Assembly: GCA_023957755.1 (NCBI GenBank)
Contig: JAMLGT010000004.1
Coordinates: 62,001-126,000, forward strand
Direction: 5' to 3'
Length of the DNA: 64,000 nucleotides
Source: Chitinophagaceae bacterium
Lineage (GTDB): Bacteria; Bacteroidota; Bacteroidia; Chitinophagales; Chitinophagaceae
Part shown: one piece after another, positions 1 to 9,206 of the stretch
Position numbering within the stretch: the first letter of the stretch is position 1
How the letters are laid out: the number at the start of each line of letters is the position of its first letter
The notes under the pieces: generated by a model
Seen by the model: only the letters and a program-made list of their open reading frames with translations
Told to the model about the DNA's origin: nothing
Database searches by the model: none
Made by a program: the position numbers and the translations under genes

Positions 1-1
1 A

Positions 2-2698
2 ATAGGGGGAAGTACAGCCCCTTCTATGCAGTTCGCTGAGAATGGCAAGTGGTTTGTGTTTAAAGAATATCCAAAGTACAAAGAGGCAAAGGCCGCAGCC
101 AAATCACCGGGTAAACAGTTGTTTGAAAAATTGCACCTGATTGACCTTTCGAATTTTAAGCAGACAGACTTTGACAAGGCTGGCAGATTTAGTTTTAATG
201 GAAAGGCAGAGACCTGTCTTGGTATTGTGCTCACTGCGGAAAGGCCTGGCGGAGGTGCCCAGGCAACTGCCGGTACCAATCTGTTGTTGTATGAACTGGA
301 TAATGGAAAGAAACTGAGCATCTCAAAGATTGGTGAATTTGATTTCAACAAAAAGGGTGATGTACTTGCTTATACAATTCAGGGAGCCAACCCTATTGAG
401 AACGGACTTTTCACCATGACCCTTTCCGATAAAAAAATTACCGTGCTCGATAATGATACAGCTACCTATAAAGCCTTGCGGTGGACAGATGATAAGGAAG
501 CACTTGCTGTATTGAAGATGACAAAAGATAAGAATTATAAGGACGATAAGGGAAGGGTACTTGGAGTAAAGTATCAGGGAGGCGCCCCGGTGATTTACAG
601 TTATAATCCTGAAACGGATTCGCTCAATTTTCCTAAGGGAATGACCATAAGCCCTAATAGTGTGCCTTATTGGTCTGACAACCTCACTACACTTTTCTTC
701 GGCATTAATCCATTAGAACCTGTAAAAAAGGAAGCACCGCAGACAGAATCTAAGAACGACACTTCAAGAGAGGCCTCTATCACCAAATTGAATAAAATAA
801 AGGCAGATACAAGTATTCACACATTAGAAGATTTAAAGAAGGCGCTTGCCAGGTCTGAAGAAACTACTGCTAAAAAACCTTCAAAGAATGAAGCAGATAA
901 GCCGGATATGGTGATTTGGAACTGGCAGGATAAGCGTTTGCAGAGTGTGCAGCAGGTGAGAGAACGAATGGATAAGAACTATTCTTTCAGCGCGATGTAT
1001 AATGTGGAAACAGGGAAGTTTCACCGACTCAATGACAGTTCTATGATGTCAGTCAATATATTTCCAAAGCAGTTATACGCTCTGGGCACTTCAGACAATG
1101 ATTATTTATTAGATGAAAGTCTCGACGGACAGAAGTATGCTGACTTATACATCATCAATCTCAATACAGGGGAGAAATCTTTATTTAAGGAAAAATTTTA
1201 TGCAACTCCTTTCACTCTGAGACCTTCACCTTCTCCTGATGGAAAGAAAATGGTGTATGGGTACGATGGTAACTATTACGTGTATGACCTGGTAACGCAA
1301 AAGGAACAGGATGTAACTACAAAAGTTCCGACGTCATTTATTAATACTGAGGATGATCATAATGTTACAAAACCTCTTACTCCTGTGATAGGGTGGAGTA
1401 GTGATAGTAAATATATCCTTATTACAGATCTGTGGGATATCTGGCAGGTGAATGCAGATGGCTCAGGTGGTATCAATCTGACTCAGAATGGAGCTGCAGA
1501 TAAGTTAAAGTATCAAAGGAGATACAATGTGTATCCTGATGATAAGGGCATAGACTTGCAGAAGCCTCAGTTCTTTAGTGTGTATGGAGAGTGGACTAAG
1601 AAGGGAGGAGTAGTAAGGCTGAATCCTGCAAAGAACGGTTTGAAACCGGGAGTGGTAAGATTACTTTGGGACGATGCTGCTTTTAGTGTATTTAATAAGC
1701 CGAAGCATAGTGATAGTTATTATTTCACAAAAGAAGATTTTAATAAGTCACCTGAATTTTATGTGGCAGACCAGAAATTTTCAGGTATAAAGCAGGTTAC
1801 TCAAAACACGCCGGATGCAGATAAATACACTTTTAGTGCCGGTACACGACTGGTTAATTATGTAACCGATAAAGGAGACTCGCTACAGGGAGTTATCTAT
1901 TTGCCCGCCGGATATCAGGAAGGGAAAAAGTATCCTACTATTGTGTATTACTACGAGAAGACCTCAGACAGGATGCACTACTATGTGAATCCTTCTTTCC
2001 CAGGGGGCGGATATAACGCTGCGATGTACACCAGTAATGGTTATGCGGTATTTACACCGGATATTGTGTACAAACTTGATGATCCGGGCATGAGTGCTGT
2101 GTGGGCAGTGATTCCGGCGGTGAAGGCTGCCATTGCAACCGGTATCGTAGATCCTGACCGAATGGGGCTGCAGGGTCACAGTTGGGGTGGATATCAGACA
2201 GCCTTTCTTTCTACACAAACCAATATGTTTAAAGCGGCAGCACCAGGTGCTGCACTCACTGATATGGTAAGTATGTATAGCCTTATCTACTGGAATTCAG
2301 GGGGTGGCAATATGTCGATATTCGAGGCTTCGCAGGGAAGGTTCAGAGGGGCCCCCTGGGAGAACTGGGATTCCTATCTGAGAAATTCACCTATTTATTA
2401 TGTCAAAAATGTGCAGACACCTATCCTGATGTTGCACAACGATAAGGATGGTGCAGTTGACTTTACCCAGGGTGTAGAATTTTACAATGCGCTGAGGCGT
2501 TTGAAAAAACCGGTTGTGATGATCCAGTATAAAGGAGAGAATCATGGTATAGCGAAGCTTGAGAACAAAAAAGATTATGCAGTAAGGATGATGGAGTTCT
2601 TTGATCATTTTCTGAAAGGAGCACCTGCACCGGATTGGTGGAGCAAAGGCATTGATCGACTGAAAATGGAAGCGCATCTTGAGGAGCGTGCTTTTTAA
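2..2698 (+). CDS. S9 family prolyl oligopeptidase-type serine peptidase (5' end outside window)
   Basis: Serine peptidase or acylaminoacyl-peptidase-like enzyme with an N-terminal beta-propeller-like half and a C-terminal alpha/beta-hydrolase domain. The nucleophile motif GHSWGG puts the Ser at about residue 719 counted from the first visible Met; the Asp is in NDKDGAVD (about 808) and the His in GENHG (about 840), in the order expected for S9. The reading frame is open back to the first bases of the window and reads sensibly before the Met at 26, so the true start and probably a signal peptide lie to the left. There is a charged, low-complexity insert rich in Lys, Glu and Thr at about residues 235-300. 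It probably degrades peptides in the periplasm or outside the cell; the substrate is unknown. Confidence 0.9.
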   Translation: MGGSTAPSMQFAENGKWFVFKEYPKYKEAKAAAKSPGKQLFEKLHLIDLSNFKQTDFDKAGRFSFNGKAETCLGIVLTAERPGGGAQATAGTNLLLYELDNGKKLSISKIGEFDFNKKGDVLAYTIQGANPIENGLFTMTLSDKKITVLDNDTATYKALRWTDDKEALAVLKMTKDKNYKDDKGRVLGVKYQGGAPVIYSYNPETDSLNFPKGMTISPNSVPYWSDNLTTLFFGINPLEPVKKEAPQTESKNDTSREASITKLNKIKADTSIHTLEDLKKALARSEETTAKKPSKNEADKPDMVIWNWQDKRLQSVQQVRERMDKNYSFSAMYNVETGKFHRLNDSSMMSVNIFPKQLYALGTSDNDYLLDESLDGQKYADLYIINLNTGEKSLFKEKFYATPFTLRPSPSPDGKKMVYGYDGNYYVYDLVTQKEQDVTTKVPTSFINTEDDHNVTKPLTPVIGWSSDSKYILITDLWDIWQVNADGSGGINLTQNGAADKLKYQRRYNVYPDDKGIDLQKPQFFSVYGEWTKKGGVVRLNPAKNGLKPGVVRLLWDDAAFSVFNKPKHSDSYYFTKEDFNKSPEFYVADQKFSGIKQVTQNTPDADKYTFSAGTRLVNYVTDKGDSLQGVIYLPAGYQEGKKYPTIVYYYEKTSDRMHYYVNPSFPGGGYNAAMYTSNGYAVFTPDIVYKLDDPGMSAVWAVIPAVKAAIATGIVDPDRMGLQGHSWGGYQTAFLSTQTNMFKAAAPGAALTDMVSMYSLIYWNSGGGNMSIFEASQGRFRGAPWENWDSYLRNSPIYYVKNVQTPILMLHNDKDGAVDFTQGVEFYNALRRLKKPVVMIQYKGENHGIAKLENKKDYAVRMMEFFDHFLKGAPAPDWWSKGIDRLKMEAHLEERAF

Positions 2699-2810
2699 AG
2701 CAGGGAATACCTTTGGATAGTTTTTTGTCATCCTTTCATCCTGAAGTTAGGTTAATTGACTGAAAAGAGCCTTATGCGTCATCCTGCACAGTAATGTAAT
2801 CCCCCGATAA

Positions 2811-3272
2811 ATGATAGGGAAGTACTTGTCATTCAGTTTTTCAATTGTTTTTATTTCCTGGATTGTAGGAATGGTTATTAATTTTTACTTAAAGAAGACT
2901 GCTTTCTATAATAAAAAATTAACGAGCCTGAACTTTATCAGGAGTGAAAGAATGAATAGAATTCTTGGAATAGGTGTATTTAAGTGGATTGTGAAAAATA
3001 CATTCTTCCGTTTCTTCAATCAAAAGATTAAACTCAGTGGAAGATTTGATAAGGCTGATCTGGTCGCACTTCGCAATGAAATGACCAGTTCGGAAATAGA
3101 TCATCTGATTGCTTTGGTGTTTGTGATGGTTTTTGTAGTGATAAAGGTTATTAAGGGTGATTTTCTATTTGGAGGTATAATAATGGGAGTGAATATTATT
3201 ATGAACCTTTATCCTTCCCTTCTGCAGCAGGAGAACAAAAGACGGATAGACAGGTTGATGGGTAGAATGTAA
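2811..3272 (+). CDS. Small membrane protein resembling the CrtO-type acyltransferase family
   Basis: A 153-residue protein with an N-terminal hydrophobic segment (about 6-26) and two further hydrophobic stretches (about 100-130). The C-terminal pattern NLYPSLLQQENKRRIDRL and the preceding E-x-x-H-L-I segment resemble small membrane proteins annotated as glycosyl-4,4'-diaponeurosporenoate acyltransferase (CrtO). That family is widespread in Bacteroidota and is not proof of carotenoid chemistry here, since no carotenoid genes are nearby. The start is the first ATG after an approximately 110-bp gap. Fold and membrane location are fairly likely; the activity is a guess. Confidence 0.65.
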   Translation: MIGKYLSFSFSIVFISWIVGMVINFYLKKTAFYNKKLTSLNFIRSERMNRILGIGVFKWIVKNTFFRFFNQKIKLSGRFDKADLVALRNEMTSSEIDHLIALVFVMVFVVIKVIKGDFLFGGIIMGVNIIMNLYPSLLQQENKRRIDRLMGRM

Positions 3273-3425
3273 TGTACGGTGCCTCGTGGCTTTGGAGAGA
3301 AAGCCTGAATTCTTTGTGCCCGGTTAAGCTTTATAAGGGGACTGTTTAACCGTTGGGTGTGGTCATATCAAATAGTTTTACTCCAGAAATTTCCCTTTCC
3401 TCTTTTCTTTATTTTCTATCCTTGA

Positions 3426-3556
3426 GGTCCGGTCAAATTTTTAAAATGCGACTAAAGCCCTTATTGGGTAAGACTTTTAAAGTACTGCCCTAAAGGGCAG
3501 GGTAATCATTTCAAAACCTAAGTCCAATGGCCTTTAACTCCACTTAGCAGGACAAT
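3426..3556. repeat. Dispersed palindromic intergenic repeat, copy 1
   Basis: First copy of a roughly 135-bp family found six times complete in the window. Landmarks are a GTCCGG-like left end, GCGACTAAAGCCCTTATTGG, a central hairpin GCCCTAAAGGGC, and a right end with GGCCTTTAACTCC then GGACAATAATAA. The two outer arms are imperfect inverted repeats, so the unit can fold into one long hairpin. It lies between the CrtO-like gene and the thioredoxin-like gene; the rest of that 325-bp gap shows nothing recognisable. Confidence 0.8.
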
Positions 3557-3597
3557 AATAATTTTCTATCTTTAGCACCTTAAACCTAAAATTGAAA

Positions 3598-4086
3598 ATG
3601 AAAAAGATTATTTTCAGCACAGTATTACTCCTTGCCACCACAATTCTTTCAGCTCAGGAAAAACCCACAGTGTATAATCCTGCAGCAGATGCGAAAAAGG
3701 AAATAGCAACGGCGGTTGCAAAGGCAAAAGCTGAAAACAAAAATGTCTTCTTACAAATTGGAGGCAACTGGTGTATATGGTGCCTGTATTTTAATAATCT
3801 GACCACACAGGATGCTGAATTGAAATCATACATGGAGCAGAACTATAATGTGGTTCATGTAAACTATAGTGAAGAGAACAAAAATCTTGATGTACTTGCT
3901 TCATTGGATTATCCACAGCGTTTTGGTTTCCCTGTGTTTGTAATTCTCGATCAGAATGGAAAAAGGATACACACTCAAAACTCTGAATACCTCGAAGAGG
4001 GGAAGGGCCACTCCAAGAAGAAGGTGATGCAGTTCCTGCAACAATGGAGTCCTTCCGCACTGGATCCTTCCAAATACACAAATTGA
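3598..4086 (+). CDS. Secreted thioredoxin-family protein
   Basis: A 162-residue thioredoxin-fold protein with a signal peptide (about 1-19, ending LSAQ) and the active-site motif C59-I-W-C62 inside GGNWCIWC. This resembles the thioredoxin_7/DUF255-like group of periplasmic oxidoreductases. The ATG at 3598 is preferred over an in-frame TTG two codons upstream because it gives a standard MKK signal peptide. It probably reduces or isomerises disulfides, or protects proteins in the periplasm. It stands alone, with no cytochrome-biogenesis genes beside it. Confidence 0.85.
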   Translation: MKKIIFSTVLLLATTILSAQEKPTVYNPAADAKKEIATAVAKAKAENKNVFLQIGGNWCIWCLYFNNLTTQDAELKSYMEQNYNVVHVNYSEENKNLDVLASLDYPQRFGFPVFVILDQNGKRIHTQNSEYLEEGKGHSKKKVMQFLQQWSPSALDPSKYTN

Positions 4087-4283
4087 TTTGTTTATACCTA
4101 CAGGTAGGAAGTATGGCAGGATTGGTTGACCACTTTGGTTTGTAGGAAGCGCTGGTATGTTCAGTGCCCCTATGGCAATAGTATGTGCCGCCTGCCATCC
4201 TTGATTGAAAATCGGAGAGTCCATAAATAATTATCCTGTACAAAAATGTTGGGGTATCCTATTAGGTAGTATGTCTTAACAAG

Positions 4284-4319
4284 AGAGGCCGGCCGTATGA
4301 AATACCACGGCCGGCCTCT
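4284..4319 (-). terminator. Strong GC-rich hairpin between convergent genes
   Basis: A perfect 13-bp stem (AGAGGCCGGCCGT paired with ACGGCCGGCCTCT) around a 10-base loop. It sits 21 bp past the stop of the large minus-strand secreted protein and about 200 bp past the thioredoxin-like gene. No long T-run follows on either strand, so it may stop transcription from both sides or protect the 3' end of the minus-strand mRNA. Confidence 0.7.
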
Positions 4320-4340
4320 GATCCCTTACTCTGCCGAAAT

Positions 4341-7169
4341 CTACTCTTTGACCATCTTTACTGTATGCCGTTCGTTCTTGGCGCTCAATTCTACTTCATA
4401 CATACCTGCTGACAAATGGTTTGTCTGAACAAGTATCTTGTTTATACCGGCTTCTACGACTTGCAGCCTTGTAAGTACCACTCTTCCCATAAGGTCTATA
4501 ACTCTGATGGTTACCTGTTTGCGTTCTAAAGCTTTATAGCTACACACAGCTTCATTTCTAACCGGATTGTACAATAAGCTAAAGGAATTGGCGGATTCAG
4601 GAATAACCACTTTCCTCACTTCAGAGTACATGAACTTGCCATCCAAATCATTTTCCCTGATCCTGTAGAATACAGTCCTGCCTGCGACCTCATTTATCTG
4701 CAGCTCACTGAAAGAATAATCACGTCTTGTATTGCTGTTTCCTGCTGCCGCCACGGTTCCTATGTTTTCAAAACTGCTTCCATCCAGACTCCGCTGAATG
4801 GTGAAGTCTTTGCTGTTTGATTCTGTCGCAGTTGACCATTGCAGATTGACTCTGTCTTTCAGTGCCTGTGCGCTGAAGGATATGATTGTCACCGGAACCG
4901 GTCCCATCAAATAATATCCTAACCCGCCGCCACTCAGGTGATTTACCAAAAATTCCGCCTGCCCAATTCCGTTACCCAGGTCAGTATATACCCATGTGTT
5001 GATTGAAGGGTTAGCACTGTTCTGATAAAACTCAGCAGACGTAGCTCCGTTCCAGTTGCTCGATGGATCAGCATTTCCGTCTGGTAAATGATATGCAGTT
5101 AACTTATCGGGTGTTACTCCACTGGTAAGGCTGCCATTGATGTCATTCATATCTGAGGTATGGAAGTAAAACCGAATATTCACCGGTGTTGCTGGTTCTT
5201 TCGCTGCATTAATATCCCAGTAGCGGTACATGCTGTAAAATTTATTTCCTGCACCCACAAGCGGGCTTTGCACATTGATTGCCTGATTATTTCCGGCTCC
5301 GCTCACAGATACTACACTTGCCATAAACTGATTCCCTCCACCAAGTCCTACAGTGCCAATATCATTCCCATTTTTCTTAATCGTAAGAATCCGTATATCG
5401 TCACTAAAATCTGTTGGAGTGCCATTGTCGTTATAGTAATGTGTCCATCCGTCTGCATCGGTACACTCTCTATTGATACCTATGGAAATCCCTCCTGTGG
5501 AAGGTACCGTTTCAATTCGTGCCGGTAGCACTGTAATAGCTGCGGTATCCTTGCATCCATTGCCATTTGCTACATACAACGTGTAATCCCCTGCCGGCGC
5601 TGCAGCAGGTGTACCGGTGCTATAAGTCGGAGTGAGCCCTGTAAGATCGTAAAGAGTTGTAAGATCAACAGTTCCGTTTATACAGCTAACCGTCACAGAC
5701 TGATCGGCTCCCAAATCGGGTTTAGAGACGGTGATGTGCTGACCATTGTCTGAGCCGGTTACAGAAGGAGTGTTGGATACAATGCGCACTCTGTATCCTG
5801 TACCGTTTGCGAGTGGGAAAGGAAGTGTGGCATTGATGGAAACATCCTGAGACAATCCTACCGGTGATGCAGATACAGTTCCGATATTTACCGGATTTGC
5901 AAAGCTGCCTGCGGCATCGCTCAACTGTGCGGTGAAGATATTGCCGCCATCATACACGCCGGTGGCTTTACCATCAATGGTGATGCTTCCCGCGGGGCAG
6001 GGCGTCAGTGATGATGAAGATACATTGTCTATCTTGAGATCATATACATTCACAAGTAACACGCTGGTATCGCCCACGCAACCATTCTGACTGGTTTCCA
6101 CTATTTGCAACTTTTGCGGTTGTCCCTGTGTATTCCATACCAGACTTCCTGTATTATCTGTTTGGGTGATGGTGGCTGCAGATGCTATCCACTTCCATGT
6201 ACTGCCCGTATAAGAAGGTACGGAATAATTATAGCTGAATGTGGAATTCACATTGATGGCTCCGGTAATGGATTGTGCAGCAGGACGATCATGAATGGTG
6301 ATAACGGTTTCATTGGTTACGCCGGTTACCACAGGGCTGGTGCTGCTGACTCTCACTTTGTAATTGCCATCGCCAAGATGTGAAGGAAGATATACTCTGA
6401 TAATGGCGTTGTCTGTGCCGGTGTGTGTACCGATAATAGTGGGAGAGCCAAAATTACCTGAAGCATCGCTGAGTTCTACGTTGAACTGATTGCCTGCGTT
6501 ATAGGTTCCCGTTATATCATAAGAAATATCAAAACTGTCTCTTGCACAGCGCAGCGTTTTTGTAATGCTGTTGGTCACGATGGATGGCGAAGCTAATGTA
6601 GCAGGGACATTAAATGTCAGGCTGTTCATCAGGCTCCAACTGCCATTCATATCCAATGCTCTGAGCCAGAAGGTGTGGTCGCCTGTGGCGAGACCTGTAG
6701 CATTGATGGGGACTATGTAATTGGAAAAGTCGGTGAGGCTGTCCAATGCCACGGGGACACCATTGCCATAACCGGGATCAGTGTCGATAAAGTATTCCAT
6801 TTTCTTCAACCTGGGCTTAGGTGCCGGTGAAGAAGGACCAGCAGGAGTGCTGTAAGTTTTATAAAACATAATTGAGCCGTTCGTCATGCTCCAATTTCCA
6901 TCTGCGTCTAATGCACGTACGAATAGATGATGAACCCCTTCAGGTATCGGAGTGGGGTCAAAAGTGATTACCGCATTTTGAATATCTTTACCCGGTGTGA
7001 AAGGCACATTCACACCGTTTCCAAATCCCGGATCGGCGTCAATGTAATATTCTATTTTGACAACGTTTGGTTGGCAAAAAGATGAGAAGTAAGATACCAC
7101 CAAAACGAGCAGTAGCACAAGTTTTGGTAGTAAACTCTTCCAATGTTTATTTAAAAATATGAGTTGCAT
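4341..7169 (-). CDS. Large secreted protein with type IX (T9SS type A-like) sorting domain
   Basis: A 942-residue exported protein. The ATG at 7169 is chosen because it gives a signal peptide ending FSSFCQ; an upstream in-frame start adds eight residues with no benefit. Two N-terminal repeats carry the motif EY(Y/F)IDxDPG(F/Y)GNGV. Immunoglobulin-like adhesive repeats follow, then a segment with VPVTIISFSA and NLQWSTATESNSKDF that usually precedes the sorting domain. The end is a beta-rich domain closing with VKMVKE, typical of type A C-terminal signals. It is probably delivered to the cell surface or medium through the PorSS system. It lies 54 bp behind the beta-helix gene and is probably co-transcribed with it. 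The ligand is unknown. Confidence 0.8.
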   Translation of the reverse strand: MQLIFLNKHWKSLLPKLVLLLVLVVSYFSSFCQPNVVKIEYYIDADPGFGNGVNVPFTPGKDIQNAVITFDPTPIPEGVHHLFVRALDADGNWSMTNGSIMFYKTYSTPAGPSSPAPKPRLKKMEYFIDTDPGYGNGVPVALDSLTDFSNYIVPINATGLATGDHTFWLRALDMNGSWSLMNSLTFNVPATLASPSIVTNSITKTLRCARDSFDISYDITGTYNAGNQFNVELSDASGNFGSPTIIGTHTGTDNAIIRVYLPSHLGDGNYKVRVSSTSPVVTGVTNETVITIHDRPAAQSITGAINVNSTFSYNYSVPSYTGSTWKWIASAATITQTDNTGSLVWNTQGQPQKLQIVETSQNGCVGDTSVLLVNVYDLKIDNVSSSSLTPCPAGSITIDGKATGVYDGGNIFTAQLSDAAGSFANPVNIGTVSASPVGLSQDVSINATLPFPLANGTGYRVRIVSNTPSVTGSDNGQHITVSKPDLGADQSVTVSCINGTVDLTTLYDLTGLTPTYSTGTPAAAPAGDYTLYVANGNGCKDTAAITVLPARIETVPSTGGISIGINRECTDADGWTHYYNDNGTPTDFSDDIRILTIKKNGNDIGTVGLGGGNQFMASVVSVSGAGNNQAINVQSPLVGAGNKFYSMYRYWDINAAKEPATPVNIRFYFHTSDMNDINGSLTSGVTPDKLTAYHLPDGNADPSSNWNGATSAEFYQNSANPSINTWVYTDLGNGIGQAEFLVNHLSGGGLGYYLMGPVPVTIISFSAQALKDRVNLQWSTATESNSKDFTIQRSLDGSSFENIGTVAAAGNSNTRRDYSFSELQINEVAGRTVFYRIRENDLDGKFMYSEVRKVVIPESANSFSLLYNPVRNEAVCSYKALERKQVTIRVIDLMGRVVLTRLQVVEAGINKILVQTNHLSAGMYEVELSAKNERHTVKMVKE

Positions 7170-7223
7170 AATCAGTGCTTTTATGATGAACAATTATCAT
7201 TTCGTTACGAAGTATAATAGAAA

Positions 7224-8318
7224 CTAATTATTGCTTCTTACACTGATAGTGACATTGTATGGATTGGTAGTGACCTTCGGGTCTGCCGGAGGTGTTAGCT
7301 GGTAGATAGCAGGTATGGGAGGAATGCCACTCACAATATATTTGTATGCAGCCTCACCACCAAAGATGCCACAATCAGTGGGATTGTTGCTGGCGTCAAA
7401 TCCTCCATTTTTTGCAGGTGATCCCGATTTCAAGAGATAATAATTTTCATCAAAAACAGCTTGACCGGGATACCCCGGCAAATCATCTATTCCACCCAGC
7501 CTGTTGAAAATAGCTGCCCAGTTTTGCCCCCATCTGTTATTACTTCCGGGAGGGAGCGGATTAGGCTGGCTCTCACCAAAAAAATTGTTTTCATAGATTG
7601 TGTTTGTATTAGTATTATAATAGTCGTGCGAATAGATGATACAATTCTTTACCTGCACCTGTGCATCGGTTAAATATAGGGTGTTACCGGGTCCGTTGTA
7701 TGAAGCACAATTGATAATGTAAGCTGAAGTAGCTGAATTATATAGAGATATTTGATTAAAGATGCTATTATAAATTTGAAGGTTTGTAACTCCTACGCCA
7801 TTGGCTCCATCATACATTTGAACATTGTTACCTGCACAACTAATAATTTTAACATTGCTCAACAATCCCCCACCAGGTCTATGAAAAAGTAAAAAATCTC
7901 CATAGCACCGCTCAAATGTTATATCTGACATTGCTGTGCCGGTGCTATAATAATCTCCAGCTTGAAATGAATTGCAGGAAACTCCTTTAATAACACTGCC
8001 ATCACTTCCGGGACCAAAAAATATACCGTCAATTGAGGATGGCGCATTCGTATTATTTACCTGAAGGTTAGGATGTACATCCAGATTATATCCAAATCCA
8101 AGTATGACAAGTTTTTTACTTATGGTTGCATTCCCATTTGTAACATTACCATATATCTGAATCGTATCCCCTGCATTTGCGTTGGAAACAGCAGCAGCAA
8201 ATGTATAATCTACGCCTGCTAATGGCGTTCCGGTAAAACCCACCCTGAATATTTTCGCAAATGAATTGCTGCAAAAAAATAGCAATCCCAGAATGAGTGT
8301 AAACATTTTCGTTTTCAT
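7224..8318 (-). CDS. Secreted protein, probable right-handed beta-helix
   Basis: A 364-residue protein with a clear signal peptide (about 1-21, ending NSFA). The body has short Asn- and Gly-rich repeats of the form ITFERCYG, VKIISCAGNN, LQIYNSIFNQ and VQVKNCIIYS, as in parallel beta-helix proteins that bind or cleave polysaccharides. No catalytic signature was recognised. It ends without a visible type IX sorting domain, unlike the gene 54 bp downstream, so the pair may work as an anchored and an unanchored partner. The roughly 890-bp upstream gap suggests it is first in the operon. Confidence 0.75.
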   Translation of the reverse strand: MKTKMFTLILGLLFFCSNSFAKIFRVGFTGTPLAGVDYTFAAAVSNANAGDTIQIYGNVTNGNATISKKLVILGFGYNLDVHPNLQVNNTNAPSSIDGIFFGPGSDGSVIKGVSCNSFQAGDYYSTGTAMSDITFERCYGDFLLFHRPGGGLLSNVKIISCAGNNVQMYDGANGVGVTNLQIYNSIFNQISLYNSATSAYIINCASYNGPGNTLYLTDAQVQVKNCIIYSHDYYNTNTNTIYENNFFGESQPNPLPPGSNNRWGQNWAAIFNRLGGIDDLPGYPGQAVFDENYYLLKSGSPAKNGGFDASNNPTDCGIFGGEAAYKYIVSGIPPIPAIYQLTPPADPKVTTNPYNVTISVRSNN

Positions 8319-9206
8319 GTTTGTAAGTTTTTTATCAAGTAATTAAAAAGATTTACGAAAAGCAGGAGTTGCCCACAGGTATAAAAAAGTCAGCACAGGA
8401 GATATGCAGAGGGATTGGATTTCGCAATATTGAAAAGAGGCAAATGAGACAGCAGGTTCATTACATTTCATTTGCCCCGAAAAACCACCAGATGATTTGT
8501 GGAGCCAAATGTAGAATAGTATCATGCAGCCGGCAATCCCAGCTTTATGGTATATTTTGGTCTGATATACCAAATTTATGTGAGTAAATAGAGCCTGAAC
8601 CAGGCGGCTGTGGTTTTATGGACTTCTTTTGGGGACGTGCTGCGCTGTAGAGAGAAGAATTCAATATTAAAGGAAACAAATCACGAATCTGTTTTATGAT
8701 TCGGGTTGCAATTACTTTAGCCGGATTTCTGAAGTAGCCGCCCAAAAGTTGGCAAGGATTAAATGATTTCAGCCAAAAGTTGTGGGTTCCCGGTTAGGTC
8801 TGATAGGGACGCGAAAGTGTGCCGGATATAGAGACATTTTGAAACTCTCAGGGTGTTACCTCTGTTGTTCATTCAATACTTAAGGTAGTTTTTTATGATA
8901 AAGTTAATAATTGTTACTGTTGTGTAAGCTTCATTTAGCAGTTTTGTTATCAACTTTTGAATATTTATAGGTTTTAGATTAAGGAGGTTTTTCTGTTTTT
9001 TTCAAGCACACGGAGGGTGATTTTTCTCTTTTAGAATTGATTTCTTTGATTTACTGTTTTTGCTGTTTTTAATATGTTTTACATGGGGATTGGAATAGTC
9101 CCATTGGAAAGTAAAGCCTTGATTGTTTAAACTCACTAATTCTTGAAGCACTGCGCACATTCGAGCCTCTCAGTCTTATGCTTTTGGTAATTACAATTCT
9201 GCTATG
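8319..9206. other. Long intergenic region without a supported gene
   Basis: About 890 bp between two minus-strand operons. Open frames here are short, lack convincing starts and carry no recognisable motif. The stretch around 8880-9110 is T-rich. It presumably holds the promoter of the beta-helix gene at its left end and the transcription end of the gliding-type protein at its right end, but I could not pick out either element. Confidence 0.5.

Noticed and set aside
3791-4243. Minus-strand frames of 107 and 150 codons opposite the thioredoxin gene
   Set aside because: Shadows of the plus-strand gene, which has a signal peptide and CxxC active site.
8343-8745. Overlapping short frames on both strands in the 8.3-9.2 kb gap
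   Set aside because: No ATG start with a plausible leader, no motif, no agreement with neighbouring operons.
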